From: Phycicoccus sp.
GTDB lineage: Bacteria; Actinomycetota; Actinomycetes; Actinomycetales; Dermatophilaceae
Reading direction: 5' to 3'
Length of the DNA stretch: 35,229 nucleotides
Assembly: GCA_017993715.1 (NCBI GenBank)
Contig: JAGOME010000047.1
Location: 1-35,229 of the forward strand
In this document: in pieces, positions 25,481 to 33,109 of the stretch
How the letters are laid out: each line of letters opens with the position of its first letter
Position numbering within the stretch: the stretch's first letter is position 1
Translations under genes and position numbers: made by a program
Notes under the pieces: model-generated
The model's input: the letters and a program-made list of their open reading frames with translations, nothing else
Told to the model about the DNA's origin: nothing
Database searches by the model: none

Positions 25481-25486
25481 ACGCTA
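25481..25486 (-). promoter_or_regulatory. Candidate leaderless -10 element of acuC
   Basis: TAGCGT on the minus strand is 7 nt before the acuC ATG. On the other strand TAGCCT at 25498-25503 may be the -10 of the divergent RCK gene. No strong -35 box was found for either. Confidence 0.4.
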
Positions 25487-25564
25487 CTCGGCGGGGCTAG
25501 CCTGCTTCCTGGTGGCGTCGCGTGCGGCCCACCACACCTCCCGATCCGCCCCGAAAGGACACCC

Positions 25565-26230
25565 ATGGCATCGCGTGCGAGCAGCGACGACGTCCTCGTG
25601 ATCGGCCTGGGCCGCTTCGGTGGCGCCGCGGCCCTAGAGCTGCGCCGGCTCGGGCATCGGGTCACCGCCATGGAGAAGGACGGGTTGCTCGCCGAGCGCT
25701 ATCTCGGCAGCCTCTCGCACGTCATTCACGCCGACGGGTCCGATCCTGCGGCGTGCCGCGACGCCAAGGTGCATCGCTTCTCGATCGCCATCGTCGCGAT
25801 CGGCTCATCCATCGAGGGCTCGGTCCTCGCGGCTGCCAACCTCGTGGACGCCGGCGTCCCCAATATCTGGGCCAAGGCCATGTCGCCTGAGCACGCGCGC
25901 ATCCTGGATCGCATCGGGGTCCAGCACGTCGTGCGGCCCGAGTCCGACACCGGTCGTCGCGTAGCCCACCTGGTCGGCGGACGCCTCCAGGACTACATCG
26001 AATTCGATGACGGGTTTGCCATTGTCAAGATGCGGCCCCCGCAGGAGGCCATCGGGTTCACGCTCGAGCAGAGCCAACTGCGCAGCAAGTACGGCGTGAC
26101 CATCGTCGGGGTCAAGGCCCCGGGTCAGGACTTCACGTATGCCGTGCCGTCGACCAAGGTCTCCGCGCACGACACCCTCATCGCCAGCGGACCGACCCAA
26201 CTCCTCGAACGCCTCGCGGCCCGCCCCTGA
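25565..26230 (+). CDS. TrkA/KtrA-like RCK-domain potassium channel regulator
   Basis: A 221-residue cytoplasmic protein: RCK_N domain with the Rossmann motif VLVIGLGRFGGAAALEL, acidic E in MEKDG for ribose binding and HADGSDP; RCK_C domain in the last 80 residues (GFTLEQSQLRSKYGVTIVGV). These proteins bind NAD(H) or ATP/ADP and gate a TrkH/KtrB potassium transporter. No membrane partner is in the window. ATG at 25565 follows AAAGGAC. The gene ends at the first unit of the 61-bp repeat array; an octamer copy begins right after its stop. Confidence 0.9.
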   Translation: MASRASSDDVLVIGLGRFGGAAALELRRLGHRVTAMEKDGLLAERYLGSLSHVIHADGSDPAACRDAKVHRFSIAIVAIGSSIEGSVLAAANLVDAGVPNIWAKAMSPEHARILDRIGVQHVVRPESDTGRRVAHLVGGRLQDYIEFDDGFAIVKMRPPQEAIGFTLEQSQLRSKYGVTIVGVKAPGQDFTYAVPSTKVSAHDTLIASGPTQLLERLAARP

Positions 26231-26249
26231 CGGCATTCGGGCCGCGCGC

Positions 26250-26595
26250 GTGAACAACCCGCGCCCCCCGCGGAAACTTCACACCAGCGCCGGCAATAAC
26301 ACCCGCGAACGTGAACAACCCGCGCCCCCCGCGGGAACTTCACACCCGCGCCGGCTATAACACCCGCACGCGTGAACAACCCGCGCCCCCCGCGGAAACT
26401 TCACTCGCGCGCCGGCAATAACACCCGCACGCGTGAACAACCCGCGCCCCCCGCGGAAACTTCACTCGCGCGCCGGCTATAACACCCGCCCACGTGAACA
26501 ACCCGCGCCCCCCGCGGAAACTTCACACCAGCGCCACCAATACACCCGCGCGCGTGAACGACCCGCGCCCCCCGCGGAACCTTCACACCAGCGCG
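26250..26595. repeat. Six tandem 61-bp repeats between converging genes
   Basis: Units start at 26250, 26311, 26372, 26433, 26494 and 26554 (periods 61, 61, 61, 61, 60; the last is cut at 26595). Each starts GTGAACAACCCGCGCCCCCC and continues GCGGAAACTTCAC, so that GTGAA/TTCAC and CCGC/GCGG can fold into a small hairpin; the second half (CCGGCNATAACACCCGC) is more variable. The array fills the whole gap between the RCK gene and the first GNAT gene. There are no spacers, so it is not CRISPR, and 61 is not a multiple of three, so it is not coding. Confidence 0.95.
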
Positions 26596-27141
26596 TCAGA
26601 AGGACATCCCGCCAAAACCATTGCCGCCGAACCCACCTGGGTCCGCAGCAAGGGGCAGGGTCATCGCGATCTCTTCTTCGCCGTCGTCGTCGCTGTGGAC
26701 CCGCATCGGCCGCCGGTCGCTTGTGGGCCGGAAGCCGAAGCCCGACGCGAACGCGACAGCGCGGCCGTTGTCGGTACCCACCCAGTAGAGCAAGTGGCGG
26801 TAGCCGCTGTCCGCGGCTGTCCGCGCGCCCGCCTTGACCAGTGCCGAGGCGACGCCGCTCCCGCGCTTGGCCGGCTCGACCCACAGTCCGAACAGCTGCG
26901 CGGCATTCTCCTCGTCGGCGTACTCCCCAACGCTGGCGACGCCAACGGGCACCCCGTCGACCTGGGCGACCAGGCGGGTGGACCGGACCATCCGTTCGCG
27001 CCAGAAGTCCTCGCTCTCGGCGGCTTCGTCGTCGAGAGAGGCGACAAAGGCCTCGGGCGACTCCTGAAGCGCGGTGAGCCGCACCGAGCGGAATTCCGCC
27101 CAGTCCTCGACTCCCAACCTGCGTACTTCGATGTCCGGCAT
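26596..27141 (-). CDS. GNAT-family N-acetyltransferase
   Basis: A 181-residue acetyltransferase. The acetyl-CoA loop is in LWVEPAKRGSGVASALV near residue 95, followed by YWVGTDNGRAVAFASGFGF. A Gly/Phe-rich tail (GGFGGNGFGGMSF) is unusual for the family. The acceptor is unknown. Its stop codon touches the end of the 61-bp repeat array. A CAGAGT lies 6 nt before the ATG, so it might be leaderless, though GAGGG could also act as Shine-Dalgarno. Confidence 0.83.
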   Translation of the reverse strand: MPDIEVRRLGVEDWAEFRSVRLTALQESPEAFVASLDDEAAESEDFWRERMVRSTRLVAQVDGVPVGVASVGEYADEENAAQLFGLWVEPAKRGSGVASALVKAGARTAADSGYRHLLYWVGTDNGRAVAFASGFGFRPTSDRRPMRVHSDDDGEEEIAMTLPLAADPGGFGGNGFGGMSF

Positions 27142-27171
27142 GCCCTCACTCTGGCATGTCCCTCCCGTGAT

Positions 27172-27211
27172 GGGGAGTCGGTCACCCAGAGTTCACTCGC
27201 CGAAACTCCCC
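27172..27211. terminator. Hairpin between the two GNAT genes
   Basis: GGGGAGT (27172-27178) pairs with ACTCCCC (27205-27211); a small inner palindrome GAGTTCACTC lies in the loop. It begins 21 nt past the stop of the second GNAT gene on the minus strand and probably ends the proC-GNAT transcript. Confidence 0.45.
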
Positions 27212-27232
27212 GGAAACCCGTGTCCGTGCAGG

Positions 27233-27724
27233 TCAGCGCGCCAGCGGGAGCGCCATTTCTGCTTCGGCCACCTCGGCATCCCACTCGAGCACGCCCGTCC
27301 GACCGGTCGGAGCGAAGCCGTGCCGGACGTACAACCCGATGGCCGGCGCGTTGTCCACGGCGACATGGAGCACGACGCGATCGAGCCCCCGGTCCCTGGC
27401 CTCCTGCAGGACGGCGGCCACGAGGCCATCACCCACCCCGCTCCCGCGCGCCTGGGTCGCCACCCACATTCCGACGAGATAGATCGAGCCGGTCGGCAGC
27501 TCTGGATCGGCATAGAGACCAATGGTCCCAAGCGGGCGGTCACCCTCGAGCGCCAGCCACAGGCTCGCCTGCCCGACGAACGTCCGCCAGTCCGCGTCGG
27601 TCCGCCGCGCGGCAACGGCATACGTGCTTCCGAAGGCCCGCGGACTATCGATGAGCGAGGCGAGCCGAATGTCGCGGTAGGCCCGCCACTGCGTCGGGCC
27701 GACCCGGGCAACCTCGAAGGTCAC
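27233..27724 (-). CDS. GNAT-family N-acetyltransferase
   Basis: A 163-residue acetyltransferase with the acetyl-CoA loop VATQARGSGVGDGLVAAVL and the following VVLHVAVDNAPAIGLYVRHGF motif. The start GTG at 27724 comes one base after the proC stop, so it is translated with proC. It is about as distant from the neighbouring GNAT as from others, though the N-terminal pattern (RDIRLASLIDSPRAFGSTY against FRSVRLTALQESPEAFVAS) suggests that the two share an ancestor. The substrate is unknown. Confidence 0.83.
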   Translation of the reverse strand: MTFEVARVGPTQWRAYRDIRLASLIDSPRAFGSTYAVAARRTDADWRTFVGQASLWLALEGDRPLGTIGLYADPELPTGSIYLVGMWVATQARGSGVGDGLVAAVLQEARDRGLDRVVLHVAVDNAPAIGLYVRHGFAPTGRTGVLEWDAEVAEAEMALPLAR

Positions 27725-27725
27725 C

Positions 27726-28526
27726 TCAGCCGGCGGCCAGGTCGCGGGAACGCTTGGCCGCTGCCTCCATGGCCGTGATGAATGCCGCCCGCACCTTGTG
27801 ATCGTCGAGCTCACGCAGCGCCGCCGCAGTGGTGCCGCCGGGCGAGGTCACCTGCTCGCGCAGGACGGTCGGGTGCTGGCCGGTCTCGCGCATCATGGTC
27901 GCGGCGCCGTAGAGGGTCTGGACGACCAGCTCGGTGGCCATAGCGCGCGGCATTCCGAGAACGACGCCAGCCTCGATCATGGCTTCAACGACGTAGAAGA
28001 TATAGGCCGGGCCGGAGCCGGAGATGGCGGTGACCGCGTCCTGGAGCTTCTCGGGGACCTCCAGGACCTTGCCGGTGGCGGCCAGCAGGGACTCGGTCTC
28101 GCGCAGCTGCTCGCTGCTCACGGCGCTGCCGGGCGAGATCGCCGCCATGCCCTGGTCGACCAGGGCAGGGGTGTTAGGCATGACGCGGACGACCGCGCGC
28201 CCCTGGGGCAGACGGGACTCGACAAAGTCGGTCGTGATCCCGGCCGCGATGCACACGACCAGGTTGTCGGGGGCGATATGCGGGGAGATTTGCTCGAGCA
28301 GGCCCGCGATGTCCTGGGGCTTGACGACGAGCACGAGGGTGTCGGCGAGCTCGGCCGCTTCGACATTGCCCAGCGCCCGGACCCCGTATTTCTCGGTCAG
28401 CTCCAGAGCGCGGTCCTCACGGCGCTCCGTGATGACCAGGTCCTGCGGGGCACGCCCCGCCCGCAGCAGTCCCGAGAGCAAAGTCTCGCCCATCACACCG
28501 GCACCGAAGATCGCAACCGTTCCCAT
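27726..28526 (-). CDS. proC: Pyrroline-5-carboxylate reductase
   Basis: A 266-residue enzyme reducing pyrroline-5-carboxylate to proline with NAD(P)H. The Rossmann motif is VAIFGAGVMGETLLSGLL; family signatures are VVKPQD, MPNTPALV, AISGSGPAYIFYVVEAM and EQVTSPGGTTAAALREL near the end. Length is normal. GATACT lies 8 nt before the ATG with no Shine-Dalgarno, so it may start leaderless. It follows the proline dehydrogenase gene by 72 bp on the same strand. Confidence 0.96.
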   Translation of the reverse strand: MGTVAIFGAGVMGETLLSGLLRAGRAPQDLVITERREDRALELTEKYGVRALGNVEAAELADTLVLVVKPQDIAGLLEQISPHIAPDNLVVCIAAGITTDFVESRLPQGRAVVRVMPNTPALVDQGMAAISPGSAVSSEQLRETESLLAATGKVLEVPEKLQDAVTAISGSGPAYIFYVVEAMIEAGVVLGMPRAMATELVVQTLYGAATMMRETGQHPTVLREQVTSPGGTTAAALRELDDHKVRAAFITAMEAAAKRSRDLAAG

Positions 28527-28585
28527 GGGCGATGAGTATCCCTGGTTTCGGCCGCGTGATGCGCCGGCCCAAGCCGATGTGGGTG

Positions 28586-28613
28586 AAAAAGGAGCGCCTC
28601 AGCCGCGAGAGGC
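28586..28613 (-). terminator. Possible weak terminator at the end of proline dehydrogenase
   Basis: GCCTC/GAGGC (28609-28613 and 28596-28600) form a 5-bp stem across the stop codon, with a T5 run on the minus strand at 28586-28590. The stem is short and separated from the T run by five bases, so read-through into proC is likely. Confidence 0.3.
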
Positions 28614-29549
28614 CAGGCTGCGCAGGAAGAACCCGAGGTTGGCGGGGCGCTCGGCCATCCGCCGCATGAGGTAGCCGTACCACTCGTCCCCGAAGGGCAC
28701 GTACACGCGCATCTGGTGCCCCCGGTCGGCGATCCGCTTCTGCTCATCGGGCCGAATGCCGTACAGCATCTGGAACTCGAAGGTGTCCGCGCCGCGGCCA
28801 TGATGCGCCGCCAGGGAGCGCCCGATGTCGATCAGTCGCGGGTCGTGCGTGGCGAGCATCGGATAGCCCTTGCCCTCGAGCAGCACCTTGAGACAGCGCA
28901 CGTAGGACAGGTCGACATCGTTGCCGTCCTGGAAGGCCACAGACTCCGGCTCCTTGTAGGCGCCCTTGCACAACCGGACCCGGCTGCCGGCCGTCGCCAG
29001 ATCGCGGCAGTCGGCCTCGGTCCGATGCAGGTAGGCCTGGAGCACGGCCCCGACCCACGGGAAGTCCTTGCGCAGCTCGTGCACCGCCGCCAGCGTGCGA
29101 TCGGTCGTCGTGTGGTCCTCCATGTCGATGGTGACCGTTGTGTCAGCCCGCTCGGCAGCGGCGCAGATCTCCCGGGCGAGGTCGAGAGCGATAGCGTCGC
29201 CATCGTCGGGGAGGGCCTGGCCCAGGGCGCTGAGTTTGAGGCTGACCTCGGCGGCCCCGAAGCGGCTCAGATCATGCTCACTGAGCAGGTAAAGCAGGGC
29301 CACGTAGGCATCCCTCGTCGCCTCGGCCTGGTCCCGATCCATCGTGTCTTCGCCGAGGAAGTCGATCGTCGCAAGGCGGTTGGTGTCGCGCAGCTCGGAC
29401 GCGGCGCGCACGGCATCCTCGATGTGGGTGCCCGGCACATAGCGGGCGACGACACTGCGGCTGACCGGCGCCTTTTCGAGGGTGTCGCGGACCAGCGTGG
29501 ACTGGGAGAGCCCGAGCAGGGTTCCCCGGAGGACATCAGCGGCTTCCAT
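28599..29549 (-). CDS. Proline dehydrogenase (monofunctional PRODH)
   Basis: A 316-residue flavoenzyme of the PutA/PRODH barrel family: SLKLSALGQ, TVTIDMEDH, QAYLHRTEADC, RLCKGAYKEP, FEFQMLYGIRPDEQ and YVPFGDEWYGYLMRRMAERP with the substrate-binding arginines. It oxidises proline to pyrroline-5-carboxylate and gives electrons to the quinone pool. It has no P5C dehydrogenase domain, and none is nearby. Upstream lies TACGGT 6 nt before the ATG (leaderless candidate) and an AAACG/CGTTT palindrome cluster. Confidence 0.93.
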   Translation of the reverse strand: MEAADVLRGTLLGLSQSTLVRDTLEKAPVSRSVVARYVPGTHIEDAVRAASELRDTNRLATIDFLGEDTMDRDQAEATRDAYVALLYLLSEHDLSRFGAAEVSLKLSALGQALPDDGDAIALDLAREICAAAERADTTVTIDMEDHTTTDRTLAAVHELRKDFPWVGAVLQAYLHRTEADCRDLATAGSRVRLCKGAYKEPESVAFQDGNDVDLSYVRCLKVLLEGKGYPMLATHDPRLIDIGRSLAAHHGRGADTFEFQMLYGIRPDEQKRIADRGHQMRVYVPFGDEWYGYLMRRMAERPANLGFFLRSLASRG

Positions 29550-29555
29550 GGTTTC

Positions 29556-29618
29556 ACCGTATCGCCGCGCCGGGCAGGTCCCACGCCCCCCAGCCCCGTT
29601 TGGGCAAACGAATCGTTT
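29556..29618 (-). promoter_or_regulatory. Proline dehydrogenase promoter region with operator-like palindromes
   Basis: TACGGT (minus strand, 29556-29561) is 6 nt before the ATG. Upstream, CGTTTGGGCAAACG (29598-29611) and AAACGAATCGTTT (29606-29618) overlap as two palindromes sharing the AAACG half. This looks like a repressor or activator site; no regulator gene is adjacent. Confidence 0.45.
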
Positions 29619-29637
29619 CGATACGACTTTCAGCGAA

Positions 29638-29658
29638 GGGCTGTCACCTGACAGGCCC
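29638..29658. terminator. Hairpin after the ABC permease gene
   Basis: GGGCTGTCA (29638-29646), a 2-nt loop, and TGACAG-G-CCC (29649-29658) form a 9-bp stem with one bulged G, 6 nt past the permease stop. A tight loop of two bases would open to four in practice. It probably ends the ABC operon. Confidence 0.55.
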
Positions 29659-29664
29659 GGGCGC

Positions 29665-30399
29665 TCAGGGCGTGCGGCGGTGCAGGGTCAGCGATCCGAC
29701 GGCCAGCGAGGCGATGACGAATGCCGCAATGATCGCGACGTCGCCCCAGACCTGGGGGTCGGCCTGGGTCGTGATCTCCTTCATGGCGTCCACGGCATAC
29801 GACAACGGCAGCAGATCCGAGACGACCTCGAGAACCCGCGGCAGTTGGTCACGGGGTACGAGTAGCCCGCACAGCAGGAACTGAGGCAGCACGAACGCCG
29901 GCATGAACTGCACCGCCTGGAACTCCGTGCGCGCGAAGCCACTGGCCAGCAGCCCAAGCGCCGTCCCCAGCAGCGCATCGAGCAGCGCGACCAGGACGAG
30001 CACCCACAGCGGACCGGCCACCTCGAGCCCGCACACCCAAACCGCAAACGCTGTCGCGACCACCGACTGGACGATCGCCATCACACCGAAGGCGATCGCA
30101 TACCCAAACATGAAGTCGCCCTTGCCCATCGGCGAGGCCAGCAGCCGTTCGAGCGTGCCGGTCGTCCGCTCCCGCAGGGTCGCCACGCTGGTCACGATGA
30201 ACATGACGACAAAGGGGAAGACGCCGAGCAGCGCCGCGCCGACCCTGTCGAACACCGGCACCGGCGAATCGACATAGATCCACGCGAGCAGTCCGAGCAG
30301 AACGCACGGGACGGCGACGATGAGGGCGACGGTGCGGTGGTCGCCGCGCAGTTGCTTGAGGATCCGGGCGGCCGTGGCCAGGGTGATCCGAGGCGTCAT
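29665..30399 (-). CDS. ABC-2 type transporter permease
   Basis: A 244-residue protein with six predicted membrane helices. The ABC-2 pattern is clear: an N-terminal amphipathic start, the cytoplasmic loop VATLRERTTGTLERLLASPMGKGDF, and the C-terminal LPQFLLCGLLVPRDQLP then LLPLSYAVDAMKEI. It should form an exporter with the ATPase encoded just before it (ATGA overlap). The ABC-2/DrrB relatives export drugs, lipids or polysaccharides; nothing here fixes the cargo. Confidence 0.9.
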   Translation of the reverse strand: MTPRITLATAARILKQLRGDHRTVALIVAVPCVLLGLLAWIYVDSPVPVFDRVGAALLGVFPFVVMFIVTSVATLRERTTGTLERLLASPMGKGDFMFGYAIAFGVMAIVQSVVATAFAVWVCGLEVAGPLWVLVLVALLDALLGTALGLLASGFARTEFQAVQFMPAFVLPQFLLCGLLVPRDQLPRVLEVVSDLLPLSYAVDAMKEITTQADPQVWGDVAIIAAFVIASLAVGSLTLHRRTP

Positions 30400-31256
30400 G
30401 ACGGGCCTCCCTCGTGGCGGCCGTCGTAGGACGCAGATCTCCGTGGGCCGCCCGGATCGTCGGCTGAAGTCGGACCGGGATCAGGGTCCGGATCAGAACC
30501 AGAGCCCGGAATGCCGCCCGCTCCCGGATCGCGTCCCGCGGCGGCATCGATCAGGGCAAGGAACGCGAGCTCGGCGTCGGGCGCGCCGGTCGTTGCGAGC
30601 AGCTCGGTCAAGGTCGCGTCGGCGAGGATCTCGCCCTGCCGCAGGAGCAGCAGCCGGTCGCAGCGGGTCGCCTCGTCCATCACATGGCTGGAGACGAGCA
30701 CGGTGCGGCCGCGCTGCGCCTCGCGGCGGAAGAGGTTCCACAGGTCGCGGCGCAGGACCGGGTCGAGACCGACAGTGGGCTCGTCGAGGACGAGCACCTC
30801 GGGATCGCCGACGAGGGTGGAGGCCAGCGAGACGCGCGACCGCTGACCGCCGGAGAGCCGGCCCACGAGGGTGTCGGCGTAGTCCACGAGGTCGACGTCA
30901 GCGATGACCTCGTCGACCCGCGCCGAGGCCACGCCCGCGACGGACGCGAAGTAGGCGATGTTGTCCCGCACCGTCAGGTCGGCATAGACGCTCGGGGCCT
31001 GGGTCAGGTAGCCCACCCGCCGGCGCAGTCCAGGGCTCCCCGCCGACTGGCCGAGGACCGTCACTGTGCCTCCGGCAACCACCTGGACGCCGACGATGGC
31101 GCGCATCAGTGTCGACTTGCCGCCCCCGCTCGGCCCCAGCAGCCCCACGACCTGACCCGACGGCACCGTGAGGGTGAGGTCCGTGAGGACACGGCGACCA
31201 CCGCGTTCGACCCGCAGGTGCTCGATGACGATGGCGTCAGCGCTGGTGGTCAGCAT
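30396..31256 (-). CDS. ABC transporter ATP-binding protein
   Basis: A 286-residue ATPase: Walker A GPSGGGKSTL, Q-loop YLTQAPS, signature LSGGQRSRVSLA, Walker B VLVLDEP and switch His in VSSHVMDEA. The C-terminal 45 residues are a Pro/Asp/Gly-rich tail (GSGSDPDPDPGP) not found in the core family and probably disordered. It pairs with the ABC-2 permease. The start has TAGGTT 6 nt before it, so an internal leaderless promoter is likely even though the upstream gene ends only 9 bp away. Confidence 0.93.
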   Translation of the reverse strand: MLTTSADAIVIEHLRVERGGRRVLTDLTLTVPSGQVVGLLGPSGGGKSTLMRAIVGVQVVAGGTVTVLGQSAGSPGLRRRVGYLTQAPSVYADLTVRDNIAYFASVAGVASARVDEVIADVDLVDYADTLVGRLSGGQRSRVSLASTLVGDPEVLVLDEPTVGLDPVLRRDLWNLFRREAQRGRTVLVSSHVMDEATRCDRLLLLRQGEILADATLTELLATTGAPDAELAFLALIDAAAGRDPGAGGIPGSGSDPDPDPGPTSADDPGGPRRSASYDGRHEGGPS

Positions 31257-31262
31257 GAGGGG

Positions 31263-31268
31263 AACCTA
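31263..31268 (-). promoter_or_regulatory. Candidate leaderless -10 element of the ABC operon, built on a stop codon
   Basis: TAGGTT on the minus strand begins with the TAG stop codon of the upstream TIM-barrel gene (31266-31268) and lies 6 nt before the ATPase ATG. No Shine-Dalgarno is present apart from a CCCCTC run. Confidence 0.4.
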
Positions 31269-32153
31269 GTGCTTTTCGGCCCGAGGGTGCGCCCCAGGGG
31301 CTGGGTCCGGGGTCGCCGGCGCGTCGAGATGCAGGCGCGCGAAGGCCAGCGCCTCGGCGAGGTCGAGCTCGCGTTGCTCGGGAGTGGCCCGTCTCGTGCC
31401 GACCTCGACGACGACGGTGTGGGGCCACTCAATGCGAGCCAGCCCCTCGAGCACCTCACCACACGGCTGGCCGCCCCGCCCTGGGACCAGGTGCTCATCG
31501 CGCGACGAGCCGAGCCCGTCGGCCAGGTGCAGATGGGTCAGCCGCGGCCCGAGCGCCTCCACCATGGCCAACGCGTCCGAGCGGGCAGTGGCGGTGTGCG
31601 ACAGGTCAAGCGTGACGTGGTCATAGGGCTGAGAGACGGGGTCCCAGTGGGGGAGATAGGCCTCGATCTCACGGGAGCTCTCGCGGCTTCGAGCTCGCCA
31701 TGGGTACATGTTCTCGACCGCCAACCGGATGCCGGTGTCGTTCTCGCGGAGGGCGACGCCATCGACGAAGTCGCGTGCATAGTCCTTCTGCCATCGAAAT
31801 GGCGGATGCAGGACAACGGTGTCAGCGCCGAGCTCGGCTGCGAGCTCGATGGATCGGTCGACCTTGTCCCAGGGGTCGGTGCCCCAGATGCGCTGGGACA
31901 CCAAGAGCGTGGGGGCATGGATCGATACGACCGGAATGCCGTGCAGCTCCGACAGCGCCCGCAGTGCGCCGGCTTCCTGGGTCACTTTGTCGGTCCAGAC
32001 CATGACCTCCACCCCGTCATAGCCCAACGAAGCCGCGAGCGCGAAGCCACCCGCGGCATTGTCCGGATAGACCGAGGCGGTGGAGAGGGCGACGGGGATG
32101 ACCCGCTCCCCCAGGCCTGGAGCAGGATCCGGGCGCAGTGGCCGCATGGTCAC
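31266..32153 (-). CDS. Sugar phosphate isomerase/epimerase-like TIM-barrel protein
   Basis: A 295-residue AP-endonuclease-2-type TIM barrel: [86 protein letters not shown] and VVEVGTRRA supply the His/Glu/Asp metal ligands expected in the barrel mouth. The homologue in M. tuberculosis (Rv0498) also sits by the ppx gene. The reaction is unknown. GTG at 32153 overlaps the ppx stop (GTGA); ATG at 32147 is a second choice. Confidence 0.85.
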   Translation of the reverse strand: MTMRPLRPDPAPGLGERVIPVALSTASVYPDNAAGGFALAASLGYDGVEVMVWTDKVTQEAGALRALSELHGIPVVSIHAPTLLVSQRIWGTDPWDKVDRSIELAAELGADTVVLHPPFRWQKDYARDFVDGVALRENDTGIRLAVENMYPWRARSRESSREIEAYLPHWDPVSQPYDHVTLDLSHTATARSDALAMVEALGPRLTHLHLADGLGSSRDEHLVPGRGGQPCGEVLEGLARIEWPHTVVVEVGTRRATPEQRELDLAEALAFARLHLDAPATPDPAPGAHPRAEKH

Positions 32154-33079
32154 TGGTCCATGGCGTCGAGCCGGCGCAGGATGATCCCTTCGCGCAGCGC
32201 CCAGGGGCAGATTTCGAGGGCATCGAGGCCGAGCAGATCGAGCACTGCCTCGGCGACGAGTGCGCCGGCGAGCAACTGCGGGGCCCGCGCTGCCGACACC
32301 CCTGCCATGGCCGTGCGCTCTTGGACCGACCTCGCCGCGATCTCCGGGACCACGGCGGTGAGTCGGTCGCGAGGGAGCATGCGCACGGCATACATCCCCT
32401 CCGAGCTCGGGGAGGCCCCGGTGATCCGGGCCAGGGAACGCATGGTTTTGGAGGTGCCGACCGCTCGGTCGACGGCGCCGGCCTTAGTCAGCGGTCGCAA
32501 CTGCGCGGCGACGGTGGCACGGATCCGGCGACGGGCCTCCCTGATCACCTCGGGTGTGGGCGGATCGCCCGGGAGCCAGTCGCGGGTGACCCGCCCGGCC
32601 CCGAGCGGGAGGGAGACGGCCACGTCAGGATCCTCGTCCGTACCCACGGCCAACTCCAGGGAGCCGCCGCCGATGTCGGCCATGAGGAGACGCCCCGAGG
32701 ACCAGCCGAACCAGCGTCGGGTCGCGAGGAAAGTCAGCCGAGCCTCATCCTCCCCCGACAGGACATCGAGGACGACACCGGTCTGGGCCTTGACGAGGGC
32801 CAGCACCTCGTCACCGTTGGGTGCCTCCCGGATGGCGCTGGTGACAAACCCCATGAGCTCCTCGACGCCCTGGTCCTCGGCCACCTCTAGGCATTGGCCG
32901 ACGAAACCGGCGAGATCGCGTGCCCCGGCGTCATCGATGCGGCCTTCATCGTCGACGTGCTCGGACAGGCGCAGCGCCACTTTGTGAGATGTCGCGGGGA
33001 TGGGCAGGCCACCGCGGTGCGCATCGACGACGAGGAGATGCACGGTGTTCGATCCCACGTCGATGACCCCTAGGCGCAT
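32150..33079 (-). CDS. ppx: Exopolyphosphatase / pppGpp phosphohydrolase family (Ppx/GppA)
   Basis: A 309-residue ASKHA-fold phosphatase: [12 protein letters not shown] (phosphate 1), [34 protein letters not shown] (phosphate 2), [12 protein letters not shown] and the end [14 protein letters not shown]. It is the short form without a C-terminal HD domain, like M. tuberculosis PPX1 (Rv0496). It hydrolyses short polyphosphate and perhaps pppGpp, tying it to stress control. ATG at 33079; TACGTT lies exactly 6 nt before it, so the transcript should be leaderless. A longer open frame to 33991 is antisense to the next gene. Confidence 0.92.
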   Translation of the reverse strand: MRLGVIDVGSNTVHLLVVDAHRGGLPIPATSHKVALRLSEHVDDEGRIDDAGARDLAGFVGQCLEVAEDQGVEELMGFVTSAIREAPNGDEVLALVKAQTGVVLDVLSGEDEARLTFLATRRWFGWSSGRLLMADIGGGSLELAVGTDEDPDVAVSLPLGAGRVTRDWLPGDPPTPEVIREARRRIRATVAAQLRPLTKAGAVDRAVGTSKTMRSLARITGASPSSEGMYAVRMLPRDRLTAVVPEIAARSVQERTAMAGVSAARAPQLLAGALVAEAVLDLLGLDALEICPWALREGIILRRLDAMDQ

Positions 33080-33085
33080 GGGATC

Positions 33086-33103
33086 AACGTAGCCGCCTAT
33101 CGT
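33086..33103. promoter_or_regulatory. Back-to-back leaderless promoters of ppx and the cysteine-rich gene
   Basis: On the minus strand TACGTT (33086-33091) is 6 nt before the ppx ATG; on the plus strand TATCGT (33098-33103) is 6 nt before the GTG at 33110. The two -10 hexamers are 6 bp apart, so each polymerase footprint covers the other promoter. Confidence 0.5.
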
Positions 33104-33109
33104 GTCCCC

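Noticed and set aside
26231-26586. Small proteins encoded in the 61-bp repeats on both strands
   Set aside because: The period is not a multiple of three, so frames shift between units; open frames follow from GC-rich repeats lacking stops.
26250-26595. CRISPR array
   Set aside because: The units are adjacent 61-bp tandem repeats with no unique spacers and no cas genes nearby.
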